The notes below the pieces were generated by a model. That model did not search any database. It had not been told where the DNA came from and saw only the letters and a program-made list of their open reading frames with translations. Source: Candidatus Pacearchaeota archaeon (GTDB taxonomy: Archaea > Nanobdellota > Nanobdellia > Pacearchaeales > GW2011-AR1). From it: DNA of 47,624 nt. Shown here piece after piece: positions 23,718-32,432 of the stretch; positions within the stretch are counted from its first letter, which is position 1; each line of letters starts with the position of its first letter. The position numbers were made by a program, and so were the translations under genes. The DNA lies in the NCBI GenBank assembly GCA_016188825.1, contig JACPHA010000015.1, positions 1 to 47,624 on the forward strand, in the 5' to 3' direction.

Positions 23718-24728
23718 CTAAAAAAACAATCTCGTCTGCAAGCTCTGCTTCTTTGCTTCTTTCAACTTATCAAGCTGCTTCTCAACCCGCTCTAAAGAAA
23801 AATCATGCTCGTCAACTAAAATTTTTTTAATCTTGTCTTCATCTAATTTGGGAAAAATAACTTTAATTGGTTTTACATTCGGCTTTTTAAAAATTTCAAA
23901 AACCTCATGCCAATTAAAATCAACTTGGTGTTCAACTTCTTTAAAAATTTCAACAGGATACTTTTTTGCCTTGACTAAAGCAAGAGCCTTTTTTGGCCCA
24001 ATTCCTTTAACTCCTTTTGGATTGAAATCTGTGCCAACTAAAATAGCCAGAGAAATAAGCTGATCAGAATCAATCCCCAAATTATTAAGAACCTCCTCAT
24101 AAACAATCATCTCTGGAGCAATATCAACATATCCTGAAACAGTTTTTCTTTTTCTTGCAAGAGTCAAGTTCTGTATAAGCCTCTTTGCTCCTACGACAAT
24201 AGCATCATAATCTTGACTTCCAACAGCATATGCTTCTCCATCCTTGACTAATTTTGCGCATTGCATCTCTCCTTCACTTGGTGCCTGCACAACAACAATC
24301 CCCATTGCCTCTAAAAGCTCTTTGCTTTCCGCTATCATTCCCTCATCAAGTTTCGCAAAGCCCCGCGCATATTTGCCCATTGCCTCAACATCCTTCTCGT
24401 CTTTCGCAATTTCATATTTTTCCCTATAATCCTCTTTCGCCTCTTCGCGCAATTCATGAGTCCTATTTTTCAAAATATTGTATTTGCCGTCAAAAACATA
24501 AATCAGTTTAATTCCTAAATGAAGCAAGTTTATATTCCTATAAAACAATCCAGATAAGTGGCTTGTGATTCTTTTTTTTGAATCCATAAGAGGCGTGCCA
24601 TCTGGCTGTCTTATCGAGCTCAAAAACTGATAAATAGCGTTAAAAGCATCAACTGCAATTGCTTTTCCCTTCAGCTCCTCAAATTTAACATCTCTTCTTG
24701 GAACAATGTCCCCTATTTGCAAACCCAT
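23718..24728 (-). CDS. fen: Flap endonuclease 1
   Basis: 336 residues. FEN1 removes 5' flaps during Okazaki fragment maturation and repair. Seen: the start MGLQIGDIVPRRDVKFEELK, AVDAFNAIYQFL (first Asp), YVFDG (second), APSEGEMQCAKL (Glu pair), VGSQDYDAIVVGA (Asp pair) and ILVGTDFNPKGVKGIGPKKA (Asp plus helix-hairpin-helix). The end QSLQTRLFF is a PCNA-binding box. The length is normal and all acids are in place. It fits with the clamp loader and PolB elsewhere in the window as part of the replication set. Start chosen on the conserved MG. Confidence 0.97.
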   Translation of the reverse strand: MGLQIGDIVPRRDVKFEELKGKAIAVDAFNAIYQFLSSIRQPDGTPLMDSKKRITSHLSGLFYRNINLLHLGIKLIYVFDGKYNILKNRTHELREEAKEDYREKYEIAKDEKDVEAMGKYARGFAKLDEGMIAESKELLEAMGIVVVQAPSEGEMQCAKLVKDGEAYAVGSQDYDAIVVGAKRLIQNLTLARKRKTVSGYVDIAPEMIVYEEVLNNLGIDSDQLISLAILVGTDFNPKGVKGIGPKKALALVKAKKYPVEIFKEVEHQVDFNWHEVFEIFKKPNVKPIKVIFPKLDEDKIKKILVDEHDFSLERVEKQLDKLKEAKKQSLQTRLFF

Positions 24729-24758
24729 TTTTTAACAAAGAAATGCTAATTAATAAAA

Positions 24759-25205
24759 TTAATGCCTTCTGCCATAAACGGATTTGTTTGCATGATTAAC
24801 CATTCTTCTAAAAACCACGCCAACATCAACGGGATCATAATCCCTAATTGGCTGTTTACCATTATCATCAAATTTTTCAGGGAAATACTTTATTAAAAAT
24901 GTTCTTTTTGAATCTGGCTGGTATGATAATCTATCAACATTAATCGCCTCTTGAGCAACTTCCTCCAAAAAAGAAGCATATTTTACTATTTTATCTTCTC
25001 CCCGCCCATTTGTTCTTAATGCTAATCTCTCTGCTCTGCTATTCCTCGCACGAACCAACATTTTCTCTCCATCTTCATACAAATCCTGAATTTCTGGAGA
25101 AACACCTAACTCATCGCATAACTTGGCATAGCTCATAGGATCTCTTCTATCTAAAGCATCTATTCTTTTTTTCTCTTGCAACGCGAATCTATCTTGATAA
25201 TTCAT
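24759..25205 (-). CDS. Hypothetical protein upstream of FEN1
   Basis: 148 residues from ATG 25205 (start MNYQDRFALQEKKRIDALDR); a frame seven codons longer begins at 25226. Charged and mainly helical, with RRDPMSYAKLCDELGVSPEI resembling a short helical DNA-binding module and a C-terminal DVGVVFRRMVNHANKSVYGR. Not recognised. It lies 30 bases upstream of fen on the same strand, so cotranscription is likely; it diverges from polB. Confidence 0.6.
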   Translation of the reverse strand: MNYQDRFALQEKKRIDALDRRDPMSYAKLCDELGVSPEIQDLYEDGEKMLVRARNSRAERLALRTNGRGEDKIVKYASFLEEVAQEAINVDRLSYQPDSKRTFLIKYFPEKFDDNGKQPIRDYDPVDVGVVFRRMVNHANKSVYGRRH

Positions 25206-25341
25206 AATTTCTCCAAAACAAACCAATATTTAAACCTTTCTATTGTAACCCCTAAGAAGTAACTTCATAAAAAGCCAGCGCGACCAATAATAAAAAAGAA
25301 AAAACCCAACACCTTATAAAATCTGTTTGCTTTAAAAAAAC

Positions 25342-27687
25342 ATGAAAGGATATATTGTTTATGCCGACTATGAAACAATTGAAAACGAGACAATTATTCA
25401 ATTATTCGGCAGGCTTGAAAACGGGCAGTCATTTGTAACATTAAATAAATTCGAGCCGTATTTCTTCATAACAAAAAAAGAAGCAAAAATTTTTTCTTCA
25501 ATATTAAAACAATGTAAAGTTGAAGAAACAAAACTAAAAAATTTTGAAGGCGAGGAAGTTACAAAAATTTCCTTCCAAACCAGAGCAAATTTAACAAAAT
25601 TACATGAAAAAATCCATAAAACAATTCAAACCTATGAAGCAGATTTAAAACCCCAATATAAGTTTCTAATGGATAAAGACATTCTCGGCTGTATTGAAAT
25701 CCAAGGCGATTACGAATCCGCAGAAAGAATAGATAGAGTTTACAAGGAACCGTCAGTAAAACCAATAAAATTCTACCCTAAAGTAAAAATTATCTCGATT
25801 GACACAGAATCTGAAAAAAATAGCGGAAAATTGTTGTGTATTGGTCTATATTCACAAAACTACAAAAAAAATTTTATGATAACAACCCATAAACTTGAAA
25901 AGACAGTTTCATGTAGCTCAGAGTCTGAATGTTTAGAAAAATTCAAAGAGGAATTAATTAAGCTTGATCCTGATATTATCACGGGTTGGAACATAATTGA
26001 CTTTGACTTTTTATATTTGAAAGAATTATTCAAAAAAAATAAAATCGTCTTTGATTTAGGTAGAACAAATGATGAAGCAAGACTTAGAATTGAAAAAAAT
26101 TTCTTCAGGGCTTCAAGCATGGATATTCCTGGCAGACAGGTTCTCGACGGAATTAATTTAATTAAAGATCCGTTTATCAAAGAAGCTCCCTCGATAAAAA
26201 ACCTAAAATTCGAATCTTTTTCGTTGGAAGATGTATCGCAAGCAATATTGGAAAAAGGAAAAATTTTCAAAGGCATTGAAAGACATGACGAATTGGAAAG
26301 ATTATACGAAGAAAACACTTCAAAAAGTCATCAAAAAATTGTTGATTATAACCTTATGGATTGCGAGCTTGTCTTTGACATATTAAAAAAAACAGAAATT
26401 ATAGAACTTGCTCTAGAACGCTCACAATTAACAGGAATGTCTCTTGACCGCCTCACTGGCTCAATAGTCGCCTTTGATTCTCTTTACATTCGCGAAGCCA
26501 GAGAACGCGGTTTTGTGTCGCCAACAACAGAATTCAAAGAGAAAAAAACAAGAATTAAGGGCGGTTTCGTGCAATCTTTAAAGTCGGGAATTTATAAAAA
26601 CGTTCTTGTTTTAGATTTTAAATCTTTATACCCCTCAATTATCAGAACATTTAACATTGACCCATTTTCCTATTTAGAAAATCCGGAAAAAGAAAAAAAC
26701 ATAATTGAAACTCCGAATAAGGCTTACTTCAAAAATCAGGATGGAATTCTGCCAAGTATAATAGAAAAACTCTGGCAGGAGAGGGAGAAAGCAAAAAAAG
26801 AAAAAAGAGAGCTTTCAAGCTACGCGATAAAAACAATTATGAATTCATTCTTCGGAGTCTTGGCTTCTCCAAACTGCCGATACTTCAACTTAAAAATGGC
26901 CAATGCCATTACACACTTCGGACAATTCATAATTAAGCTAGCAGCAAAAGAAATTGAAAAAAAAGGCTACAAAGTGATTTACTCTGATACTGATTCTGTT
27001 TTTGTTGAAACAAATCTAGGAAAAGAAAAAGCAAATTCTCTTGGAGAAGAAATTCAAGAGCAAATTAATAATTTCTACAAAGATTATGTTAAAAAAAATT
27101 ATAAAAGAGAATCTTTTCTTGAACTTGAATTTGAAAAACAATATTTGTCTTTAATGATTCCAAAAATCAGAACTAAAGAAACCGAAAATGAAACAGCCGC
27201 CAAAAAACGTTACGCTGGTTTAATAGAAAAAAATGGTAAAGAAAAAATAGAGATTATTGGTCTGGAAGCAATCCGCGGCGATTGGACAGAAGCCGCGCAA
27301 GAATTCCAAGTTGAACTTCTCAATAAACTTTTCCACAATGAGCCAGTAGAAAAATTCATTAAAGAATACATAAAAAAAATAAGAGAAGGCAAACTAAACA
27401 ACAAATTAATTTATAGAAAATCTATAAGAAAAAATCTTGAGGAATACACAAAAACAACCCCCCCGCATGTTAAAGCAGCAAGAAAACTTGAAAAACTCGA
27501 ATCTAATGTGATTGAATACTATATCACTCTCGACGGCCCGGAGCCCATACAAAAACTGAAGCATAAAATTGATTACGAGCACTACATAGAAAAACAAATT
27601 AAGCCAATCGCCAACCAAATTCTCTCTTTGTTTGATAAAAATTTTGATGATCTTGCTCAAAAATCAAAGCAGGCTAAATTATTTTAA
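25342..27687 (+). CDS. polB: Family B DNA polymerase
   Basis: 781 residues, single chain without inteins. Proofreading domain: ISIDTESE (D154, E156), NIIDFDFLYL (217-226) and YNLMDCEL (Y336, D340), all acids present. Polymerase domain: DFKSLYPSII (425-434), KTIMNSFFGVLASP (K497) and YSDTDSV (547-553). The end KQAKLF may be a weak PCNA-binding box. Nanoarchaeum has a split polB; this gene is not split. A TATA-like TTATAAAATC lies 25-30 bases before the ATG. A patatin gene follows after 19 bases. Confidence 0.97.
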   Translation: MKGYIVYADYETIENETIIQLFGRLENGQSFVTLNKFEPYFFITKKEAKIFSSILKQCKVEETKLKNFEGEEVTKISFQTRANLTKLHEKIHKTIQTYEADLKPQYKFLMDKDILGCIEIQGDYESAERIDRVYKEPSVKPIKFYPKVKIISIDTESEKNSGKLLCIGLYSQNYKKNFMITTHKLEKTVSCSSESECLEKFKEELIKLDPDIITGWNIIDFDFLYLKELFKKNKIVFDLGRTNDEARLRIEKNFFRASSMDIPGRQVLDGINLIKDPFIKEAPSIKNLKFESFSLEDVSQAILEKGKIFKGIERHDELERLYEENTSKSHQKIVDYNLMDCELVFDILKKTEIIELALERSQLTGMSLDRLTGSIVAFDSLYIREARERGFVSPTTEFKEKKTRIKGGFVQSLKSGIYKNVLVLDFKSLYPSIIRTFNIDPFSYLENPEKEKNIIETPNKAYFKNQDGILPSIIEKLWQEREKAKKEKRELSSYAIKTIMNSFFGVLASPNCRYFNLKMANAITHFGQFIIKLAAKEIEKKGYKVIYSDTDSVFVETNLGKEKANSLGEEIQEQINNFYKDYVKKNYKRESFLELEFEKQYLSLMIPKIRTKETENETAAKKRYAGLIEKNGKEKIEIIGLEAIRGDWTEAAQEFQVELLNKLFHNEPVEKFIKEYIKKIREGKLNNKLIYRKSIRKNLEEYTKTTPPHVKAARKLEKLESNVIEYYITLDGPEPIQKLKHKIDYEHYIEKQIKPIANQILSLFDKNFDDLAQKSKQAKLF

Positions 27688-27706
27688 ATAAACGGGGAAA
27701 AATACA

Positions 27707-28651
27707 ATGCAATCACAAAAATACAATTTCAAAAACCTTGCGTTTGAAGGCGGAGGAGTAAAGGGAATTGCCTACGGCGGTGCATTGAGAGTTTTAGAAA
27801 AAAAAGGAATTTTAAAAAACATTGGAAAAGTCGCAGGAACATCTGCAGGGGCAATAACCTCCACCCTTCTAGCCTTGAATTTCTCGCCAAAAGAAATACT
27901 GGAAATATTAAAAGAAACAAATTTCAATGAATTCAAAGATGAGTCGCCTCTGATAATTCCTAACATAATAAGAATTTTCAAAGATTTTGGATGGTTCAAG
28001 GGAAAGGCATTTAAGCTTTGGCTCCAAAAAACAATCTCAAAGAAAGCAGACAAAAACATTACATTTAAAGAGCTTTATAATTTAAAAAAACAAAATAAAA
28101 ACAACATCAGAGAACTCTACATAGTGGGTGCAAATATTAACAAACAAATTCCAGAAATCTTCTCCTATGAAAAAACGCCCAATATGAAAATTGTTGATGC
28201 AGTAAGAATATCCATGAGCATTCCAATTGTTTTTGCTGCAGTAAAAAAAGAAGGCAATGTTTTCGCAGATGGTGGTATATATTATAATTATCCGATAAAT
28301 CTCTTCGACAGACAAGGTTATAACAAAGAAACGCTTGGTTTAAGAGTTGACACAAAAACAGAAATAATTGAAATGCAGAAAAGAATAATAAAAAGGAAAA
28401 AAATCTCTTCCCTAAAAGAATACTCGCAAACAATAATAGACAGTTTAATTGATATCGTAAATAAAATGCATCTAAGCACAAAAGACTGGCATCGAACAAT
28501 TTATATAAATGTTGGAAATATAAAAGCAACACAATTTGATCTTTCAGAAAAACAAAAAGCTGATTTGATAAAGCGGGGAGAAAAATACACGGAAGACTAC
28601 TTGAAGTGGTTTGACAATCCTCCTAAAAATGAGACCCCGCTGAATAAATAA
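27707..28651 (+). CDS. Patatin-like phospholipase
   Basis: 314 residues. Patatin-type lipid acyl hydrolases use a Ser-Asp dyad. Seen: FEGGGVKGIAYGGALRVLEK with the oxyanion loop GGGVKG (15-20), nucleophile elbow GTSAG (Ser46) and VFADGGIYYNYPI with the catalytic Asp. All key residues are intact. No signal peptide. The C-terminal part is basic and helical. It follows polB by 19 bases, so they may share a transcript, though no functional link is evident. Substrate unknown; membrane lipids in a DPANN cell are ether-linked, so a host or diet lipid is possible. Confidence 0.9.
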   Translation: MQSQKYNFKNLAFEGGGVKGIAYGGALRVLEKKGILKNIGKVAGTSAGAITSTLLALNFSPKEILEILKETNFNEFKDESPLIIPNIIRIFKDFGWFKGKAFKLWLQKTISKKADKNITFKELYNLKKQNKNNIRELYIVGANINKQIPEIFSYEKTPNMKIVDAVRISMSIPIVFAAVKKEGNVFADGGIYYNYPINLFDRQGYNKETLGLRVDTKTEIIEMQKRIIKRKKISSLKEYSQTIIDSLIDIVNKMHLSTKDWHRTIYINVGNIKATQFDLSEKQKADLIKRGEKYTEDYLKWFDNPPKNETPLNK

Positions 28652-29271
28652 TCAAATAGCATAATTCTAAAGATAACTATATCCTACTTATCAAACAAGT
28701 TCTTCGTATAAGATAACATAAACGGAAAATTATCTCGCTGATTAGCAAAATTAAAGATTAAATATTCTACATCATATCTTATTCTAAATAAAAATGGCAA
28801 TTTCTCTTAATGAGGCACAGCTAAAAGAACTTACGAAGTAAGTTAGAGAAATTGCGTTTTTCCGACGACGGAAAATAATTTTGGACAAATTAAGCAATTT
28901 ATCTTTTAGCAGGTATTAAGCGTCTTCGAAGAAGCATGAGAAGGCAACGAAATCCCTCGTGAGTTTATCTGCGTTCGAAAATCTGTTCCCGAGCGTGTAA
29001 GTGTATAGCTCGTTGTGGGCTATATTGAAAGATGAGCCCTATGGAATAAAGAAATAATTTTCCCATCGATAATCTTTATACCTATTTTATTAGGCTCTCA
29101 AAGATATATGAAAATACACGTAATTGGTATTTTTAGCTCGGCGATAAAAATAGGGGCAAAACATCTTATCGTCAATACTATATACTTACCCGAGCGTAAT
29201 TGCCTAGTTATTTAATTTATTAGTGGTAACAAAATAGAAAGGTTTAAATAGTATAAATTTTTAGGGAGGAT
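28652..29271. other. 620-base non-coding region with strong secondary structure
   Basis: No gene is supported here. It contains a nested hairpin at 28796-28855 (see next entry), a second hairpin at 28857-28875 (TTTTCCG/CGGAAAA around ACGA), TATAGC/GCTATA at about 29004-29025, and long-range pairing candidates: GGAAAATAATTT near 28872 with AAATAATTTTCC near 29052 (one mismatch). A large structured RNA is possible. I looked for RNase P, SRP RNA and tRNA landmarks and did not find them. A 15-codon frame from 28794 is inside the first hairpin and is not credible as a gene. The promoter of the next gene is at the right end. Confidence 0.5.
28796..28855 (+). ncRNA. Nested hairpin, possible structured RNA element 1
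   Basis: GCAATTTCTCT (28797-28807) pairs perfectly with AGAGAAATTGC (28845-28855). Inside, AACTTAC and GTAAGTT form a second 7-bp stem with a GAA loop, stacking on the outer stem with a one-sided bulge of about 20 bases. A T-rich run follows. Its 5' arm GGCAATTTCTCTTAA reappears with one change at 29613. Function unknown. Confidence 0.4.
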
Positions 29272-29604
29272 ATGGCAAATCAAGGAAAATATAAAGTAGA
29301 ACGAAAAGTCGTAACTGTCCTTCCTAGAATGTTGAGTAGATGGAAGGTTGTGGGGGAAGATTTAGATATTGGTAGAGTTAGAGAATTTATGAAAGAAGAT
29401 ATTCACGCTGAACTTTTGCAATTAGAACAAAGAGTGGGATCTACCGTACTAAAATTTAGATATACTCCTCACTGGAGCGCTGAAGAATATGAAAGATATA
29501 GAAACATGGCAACAGCTACAAGATTAGCATTCCCTTCTCCTGAAGAACATGTGTTTTATCGAGTGTCGCCTAGATTGGGGATTTCTTTTAATGATACCTT
29601 TTAA
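29272..29604 (+). CDS. Hypothetical protein flanked by structured non-coding DNA
   Basis: 110 residues, not recognised. It has a basic start (KYKVERKVVTVLPRMLSRWK), an acidic helix (VREFMKEDIHAELLQLEQRV) and a Pro/Arg-rich end. An excellent ribosome site (AGGGAGGAT) precedes the ATG and a TATA-like GTTTAAATAG lies further upstream. No membrane segment or Cys. It is isolated between 620 and 335 bases of non-coding DNA whose hairpins share a 15-base arm on both sides, so gene and flanks may be one unit. Confidence 0.6.
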   Translation: MANQGKYKVERKVVTVLPRMLSRWKVVGEDLDIGRVREFMKEDIHAELLQLEQRVGSTVLKFRYTPHWSAEEYERYRNMATATRLAFPSPEEHVFYRVSPRLGISFNDTF

Positions 29605-29939
29605 TAATTTTCGGCAATTTCGCTTAAGCAAGCCGTTGTGCGACATCTGTGGGTTCGCACCCAGTGGTTAAGCGGAGCGAGAAATCTTAAGAGCTGAGAA
29701 TTGACTATTTTAGAGGTTTTTTATTGAATTTCAACCGACTGGCACGGCAGAATTACGCCTAATACCTCTTATACGCACTTTTTCATCGATAAAATATCTG
29801 ATAGCGAAAGCGTTCGGCGCTTCGCGCCTCAAAATAAATTAAGGCTACTTTTTTGTTTTTAAAAAAAACAAAAAACTCAAAACGAAAATAGATTATAAAA
29901 CAAAGCAATATTTAAAAACGACCTATTTAATAGTTGAAT
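29605..29939. other. 335-base non-coding region with hairpins
   Basis: Contains the structured element at 29613-29685, a GC-rich hairpin at 29804-29825 (GCGAAAGCG with CGCTTCGC, one bulged A), a run of about 15 bases of T and A at 29850-29875 resembling a terminator, and a TATA box (TATTTAAAAAC, about 29909-29919) for the next gene. No protein gene is supported. Confidence 0.5.
29613..29685 (+). ncRNA. Possible structured RNA element 2
   Basis: GGCAATTTCGCTTAA repeats the 5' arm of element 1 with one change. CGCTTAA (29621-29627) pairs with TTAAGCG (29668-29674), and ATTTC (29617-29621) can pair with GAAAT (29681-29685). The enclosed part folds further (TGGGT/ACCCA with a TCGC loop). The inner sequence differs from element 1, so only the stem base is conserved. 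Confidence 0.35.
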
Positions 29940-30809
29940 ATGAAAATAGGAATAATTGGAATGGGAATAGTCGGTGGCAACACTGCAGAAGTATTTTCTA
30001 GAGTGCACGATATTTACTCTTATGACAAATACAAGCATCCGTATGAAAAACAAGAAAATATAGAAAGCTTGGCGAAAAATTCTGAGGTGGTTTTTATTTG
30101 CGTTCCAACTCCCATGAAGCACCGAGGAGATATAGATTATACTCCAATGATAAACTCTTTAGATCTATTATTAGAAACAACAAATAATGTAAAAAGAAAT
30201 CCTAATGATATCCTAGTAACTGTACGTTCAACCGCGGTTTCGGGAACAACGGACGAATTTGCAAAAAGATATCCATTCAAATTTGCTTTTAATCCTGAAT
30301 TTCTAAAGGAAAGGAGCGCTCTAGAAGACATGTTGCATACAGACAGAATTGTTATTGGAGTAGAAGACGAAGAATCAAAACAAAAATTGTTCGGTGTTTA
30401 TAATCCATTATTTCCCAATGTAAAATATATTATTACAAATAGAAAAACCGCAGAAACAATAAAATACGCAAATAACGTTATGTTGGCTGGGCAGATAGCC
30501 CTTGCAAATGAATTATATCAAATATGTAAAGTGATAGGAGTTGACTACGAAGATGTAAAAAATGCGCTTCTTCTCGACCCACGCATTGGAAGAAATATAG
30601 AAGTCCCTGGCCCAGATGGGGACCTTGGCTTTGGCGGTAAATGTTTCCCAAAAGACCTAAATGCTTTTATTGATTTGGCTCGGCAAAATCACTACAGAGC
30701 ATATCTTTTCGAAGAAGTGTGGCGTTTGAACGAAGAAGTAAGAAGAAACAAAGATTGGTTAAATATTCCAGGAGCTGTTTCAGGAAATGACAATTTTACA
30801 AGCAGATAA
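29940..30809 (+). CDS. UDP-sugar/GDP-mannose dehydrogenase-like protein lacking the C-terminal domain
   Basis: 289 residues from ATG 29940. NAD site GIIGMGIVGGNTAEVF, FICVPTP, the RSTAVSGTTDEFAK and FNPEFLKERSALEDML blocks, and the active-site Cys in GFGGKCFPKDLNAF. Such enzymes oxidise UDP-glucose or similar sugars to uronates for surface polysaccharides. Family members are usually 400-440 residues with a C-terminal sugar-nucleotide-binding domain; this one stops about 60 residues after the catalytic Cys, so that domain is missing. It may use a different substrate or a partner. The leaderless start is supported by a TATA box about 25 bases away. Confidence 0.85.
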   Translation: MKIGIIGMGIVGGNTAEVFSRVHDIYSYDKYKHPYEKQENIESLAKNSEVVFICVPTPMKHRGDIDYTPMINSLDLLLETTNNVKRNPNDILVTVRSTAVSGTTDEFAKRYPFKFAFNPEFLKERSALEDMLHTDRIVIGVEDEESKQKLFGVYNPLFPNVKYIITNRKTAETIKYANNVMLAGQIALANELYQICKVIGVDYEDVKNALLLDPRIGRNIEVPGPDGDLGFGGKCFPKDLNAFIDLARQNHYRAYLFEEVWRLNEEVRRNKDWLNIPGAVSGNDNFTSR

Positions 30810-30849
30810 TAACCGCCAACCTTAAAACCCCTTTCTCCCTTCATAGTAA

Positions 30850-31833
30850 ATGCAAACCCAACAAAATTACAAATACCAAATGAAACCTCTGTTTGAGCAA
30901 AGAATGAAAACTCTTCTTCAAAATCCGGAGGACTTTCAAAAATTCAATGACATCATTCATCAACCCCCATTAAATTTCATCCGTTGCAACACGCTAAAAA
31001 TTTCTCACAATAAGTTAATAAAAAAATTAGAAAAAAAATGGCAGGTTTCTCAGCCCTTCCAAAATTTTCCAGAAATTTTGCTTGTCAACTCTGAACTTTT
31101 CCCGGGAGAACTTGGCAATTCTTTAGAACACATTCTAGGGTATTATTACATTCAAGAAATTTCATCAATGTTGCCCATAATAGCATTAGACCCAAAACCA
31201 AATGAAATTGTCTTAGATTTATTTGCTTCTCCAGGCTCAAAAACAACACAAATGGCTGCGAAAATGCAAAACAAAGGAACCATTATTGCAAATGATCTAA
31301 AAATAGACAGAATAAAAATTCTCTCATCTAATTTAGGGCGTTGTGGTGTTACAAATGCAATAATCACAAAAAAAGATGCGATAGCATTAACTTCAAAGCT
31401 TGCAAAATCAAAATTTAAATTTGATAAAATACTTCTCGATGCTCCTTGCTCTGGTGAAGGCACTTTGCGTTCTTCTCCAAAAACATTTTTGATGTGGAAT
31501 GAAAAAGTAATAAACAAGCTTTCAAGACAACAAAAAAAATTTATTGCTTTTGCTTTAAAGTGCTTAAAAAAATCAGGCATTTTAATCTACTCAACGTGCA
31601 CCCATGCTCCTGAAGAAAATGAAGAAATTATGGACTTTGCAATTAATAACTTTCCCGTAAAAATTGAGCCCGTCTCACATCTTCTGCCTTTAACAACTCG
31701 CCTTGGAATAACTTCATGGCAAGAAAAAAAATTCAATGAACAAGTTAAATTATCCTGCAGAATCTATCCTCATGACAACGAAAGTGAGGGTTTTTTCCTG
31801 GCAAAATTAACTTTATTGGAGGAAATAAAATGA
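30850..31833 (+). CDS. NSUN/RsmB-type RNA (cytosine-5) methyltransferase
   Basis: 327 residues. Methylates cytosine in tRNA or rRNA using SAM. Seen: N-terminal RNA-binding segment, NSLEHILGYYYIQEISSMLP, SAM site LDLFASPGSKTTQMA, DAPCSGEGTLR and STCTHAPEENEEI, the two Cys of the family (release and nucleophile). The archaeal members often modify tRNA C48/C49. It is the first gene of a four-gene chain coupled by ATGA overlaps; the last gene encodes a PUA-like RNA-binding protein, likely a functional partner. Confidence 0.9.
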   Translation: MQTQQNYKYQMKPLFEQRMKTLLQNPEDFQKFNDIIHQPPLNFIRCNTLKISHNKLIKKLEKKWQVSQPFQNFPEILLVNSELFPGELGNSLEHILGYYYIQEISSMLPIIALDPKPNEIVLDLFASPGSKTTQMAAKMQNKGTIIANDLKIDRIKILSSNLGRCGVTNAIITKKDAIALTSKLAKSKFKFDKILLDAPCSGEGTLRSSPKTFLMWNEKVINKLSRQQKKFIAFALKCLKKSGILIYSTCTHAPEENEEIMDFAINNFPVKIEPVSHLLPLTTRLGITSWQEKKFNEQVKLSCRIYPHDNESEGFFLAKLTLLEEIK

Positions 31834-32432
31834 TAAAAACTATCGCTTTTGACATGGAAGGAGTATTAGTAAAGTCCGGAAAAAAGAGCATTCAGGAGAG
31901 TGTAGCCAAAGAATTTGGGATAAAAATCAAAAATTGGATAGAAATTATAAGACCAATAATAAGATTATCTTCTAAGGGTAGAATATCTAAAAGAGAAACA
32001 CTTGCCCGTATAAAAGAAGTTTTAAATGAAAATCATAAAAAAATAGAGAATGCACTAAAAGAATTCTATAAAAAATCTTATAAAACAAATAAAATTATGC
32101 TGGAATTATCCAAGAAATTAAAAAAAAGATATAAAATAATTATTATGTCTAATTTAGGACATTTAGCAAAAGAGGTGCTTGTTGAGAATAGAAATATGAA
32201 ACATTTCAAAAATAAGATTATTTCTTGCGATATAGGGAAAAGTAAAGCTAACAAAAAATTCTTTGAGATAGCTTTGAAAAAAAGCAAAACAAAACCTAAT
32301 GAGATGGTATTTATAGACAACCTAAAAATCAACGTAAGCACAGCAAAAGAGCTGGGAATAAAAGCCGTGTTATTCAAAAACAACAAGCAGGTAATAAAAG
32401 AACTTGGAAAATTAGGAGTTAAAGTAACATGA
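31830..32432 (+). CDS. HAD-superfamily hydrolase
   Basis: 200 residues. Motif I is TIAFDMEGVLVKSGKK (DxE rather than the usual DxD), motif II is IIMSNLGH, and motif III/IV lie in GKSKANKKFFEIALKKS and MVFIDNLKINV. Helical cap between. Haloacid dehalogenase-type proteins mostly hydrolyse small phosphates. In motif I the second acid is Glu (DMEG), which in this family can change phosphatase activity, so activity is uncertain. It overlaps both neighbours by ATGA. Confidence 0.82.
   Translation: MIKTIAFDMEGVLVKSGKKSIQESVAKEFGIKIKNWIEIIRPIIRLSSKGRISKRETLARIKEVLNENHKKIENALKEFYKKSYKTNKIMLELSKKLKKRYKIIIMSNLGHLAKEVLVENRNMKHFKNKIISCDIGKSKANKKFFEIALKKSKTKPNEMVFIDNLKINVSTAKELGIKAVLFKNNKQVIKELGKLGVKVT

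Noticed and set aside
25860-26318. Long antisense frame in polB
   Set aside because: Shadow of the polymerase frame; no start signals and no recognisable protein.
28794-28841. 15-codon frame starting ATGGCAATT
   Set aside because: It lies entirely inside a perfect nested hairpin, and ends after 15 codons.
28652-29271. RNase P RNA or SRP RNA
   Set aside because: I could not find the conserved RNase P core (GAGGAAAGUC, ACAGAA) or the SRP helix 8 loop on either strand; a covariance search would settle it.
29637-29661. tRNA T-arm-like GGGTTCGCACCC
   Set aside because: No acceptor, D or anticodon stems fit around it.
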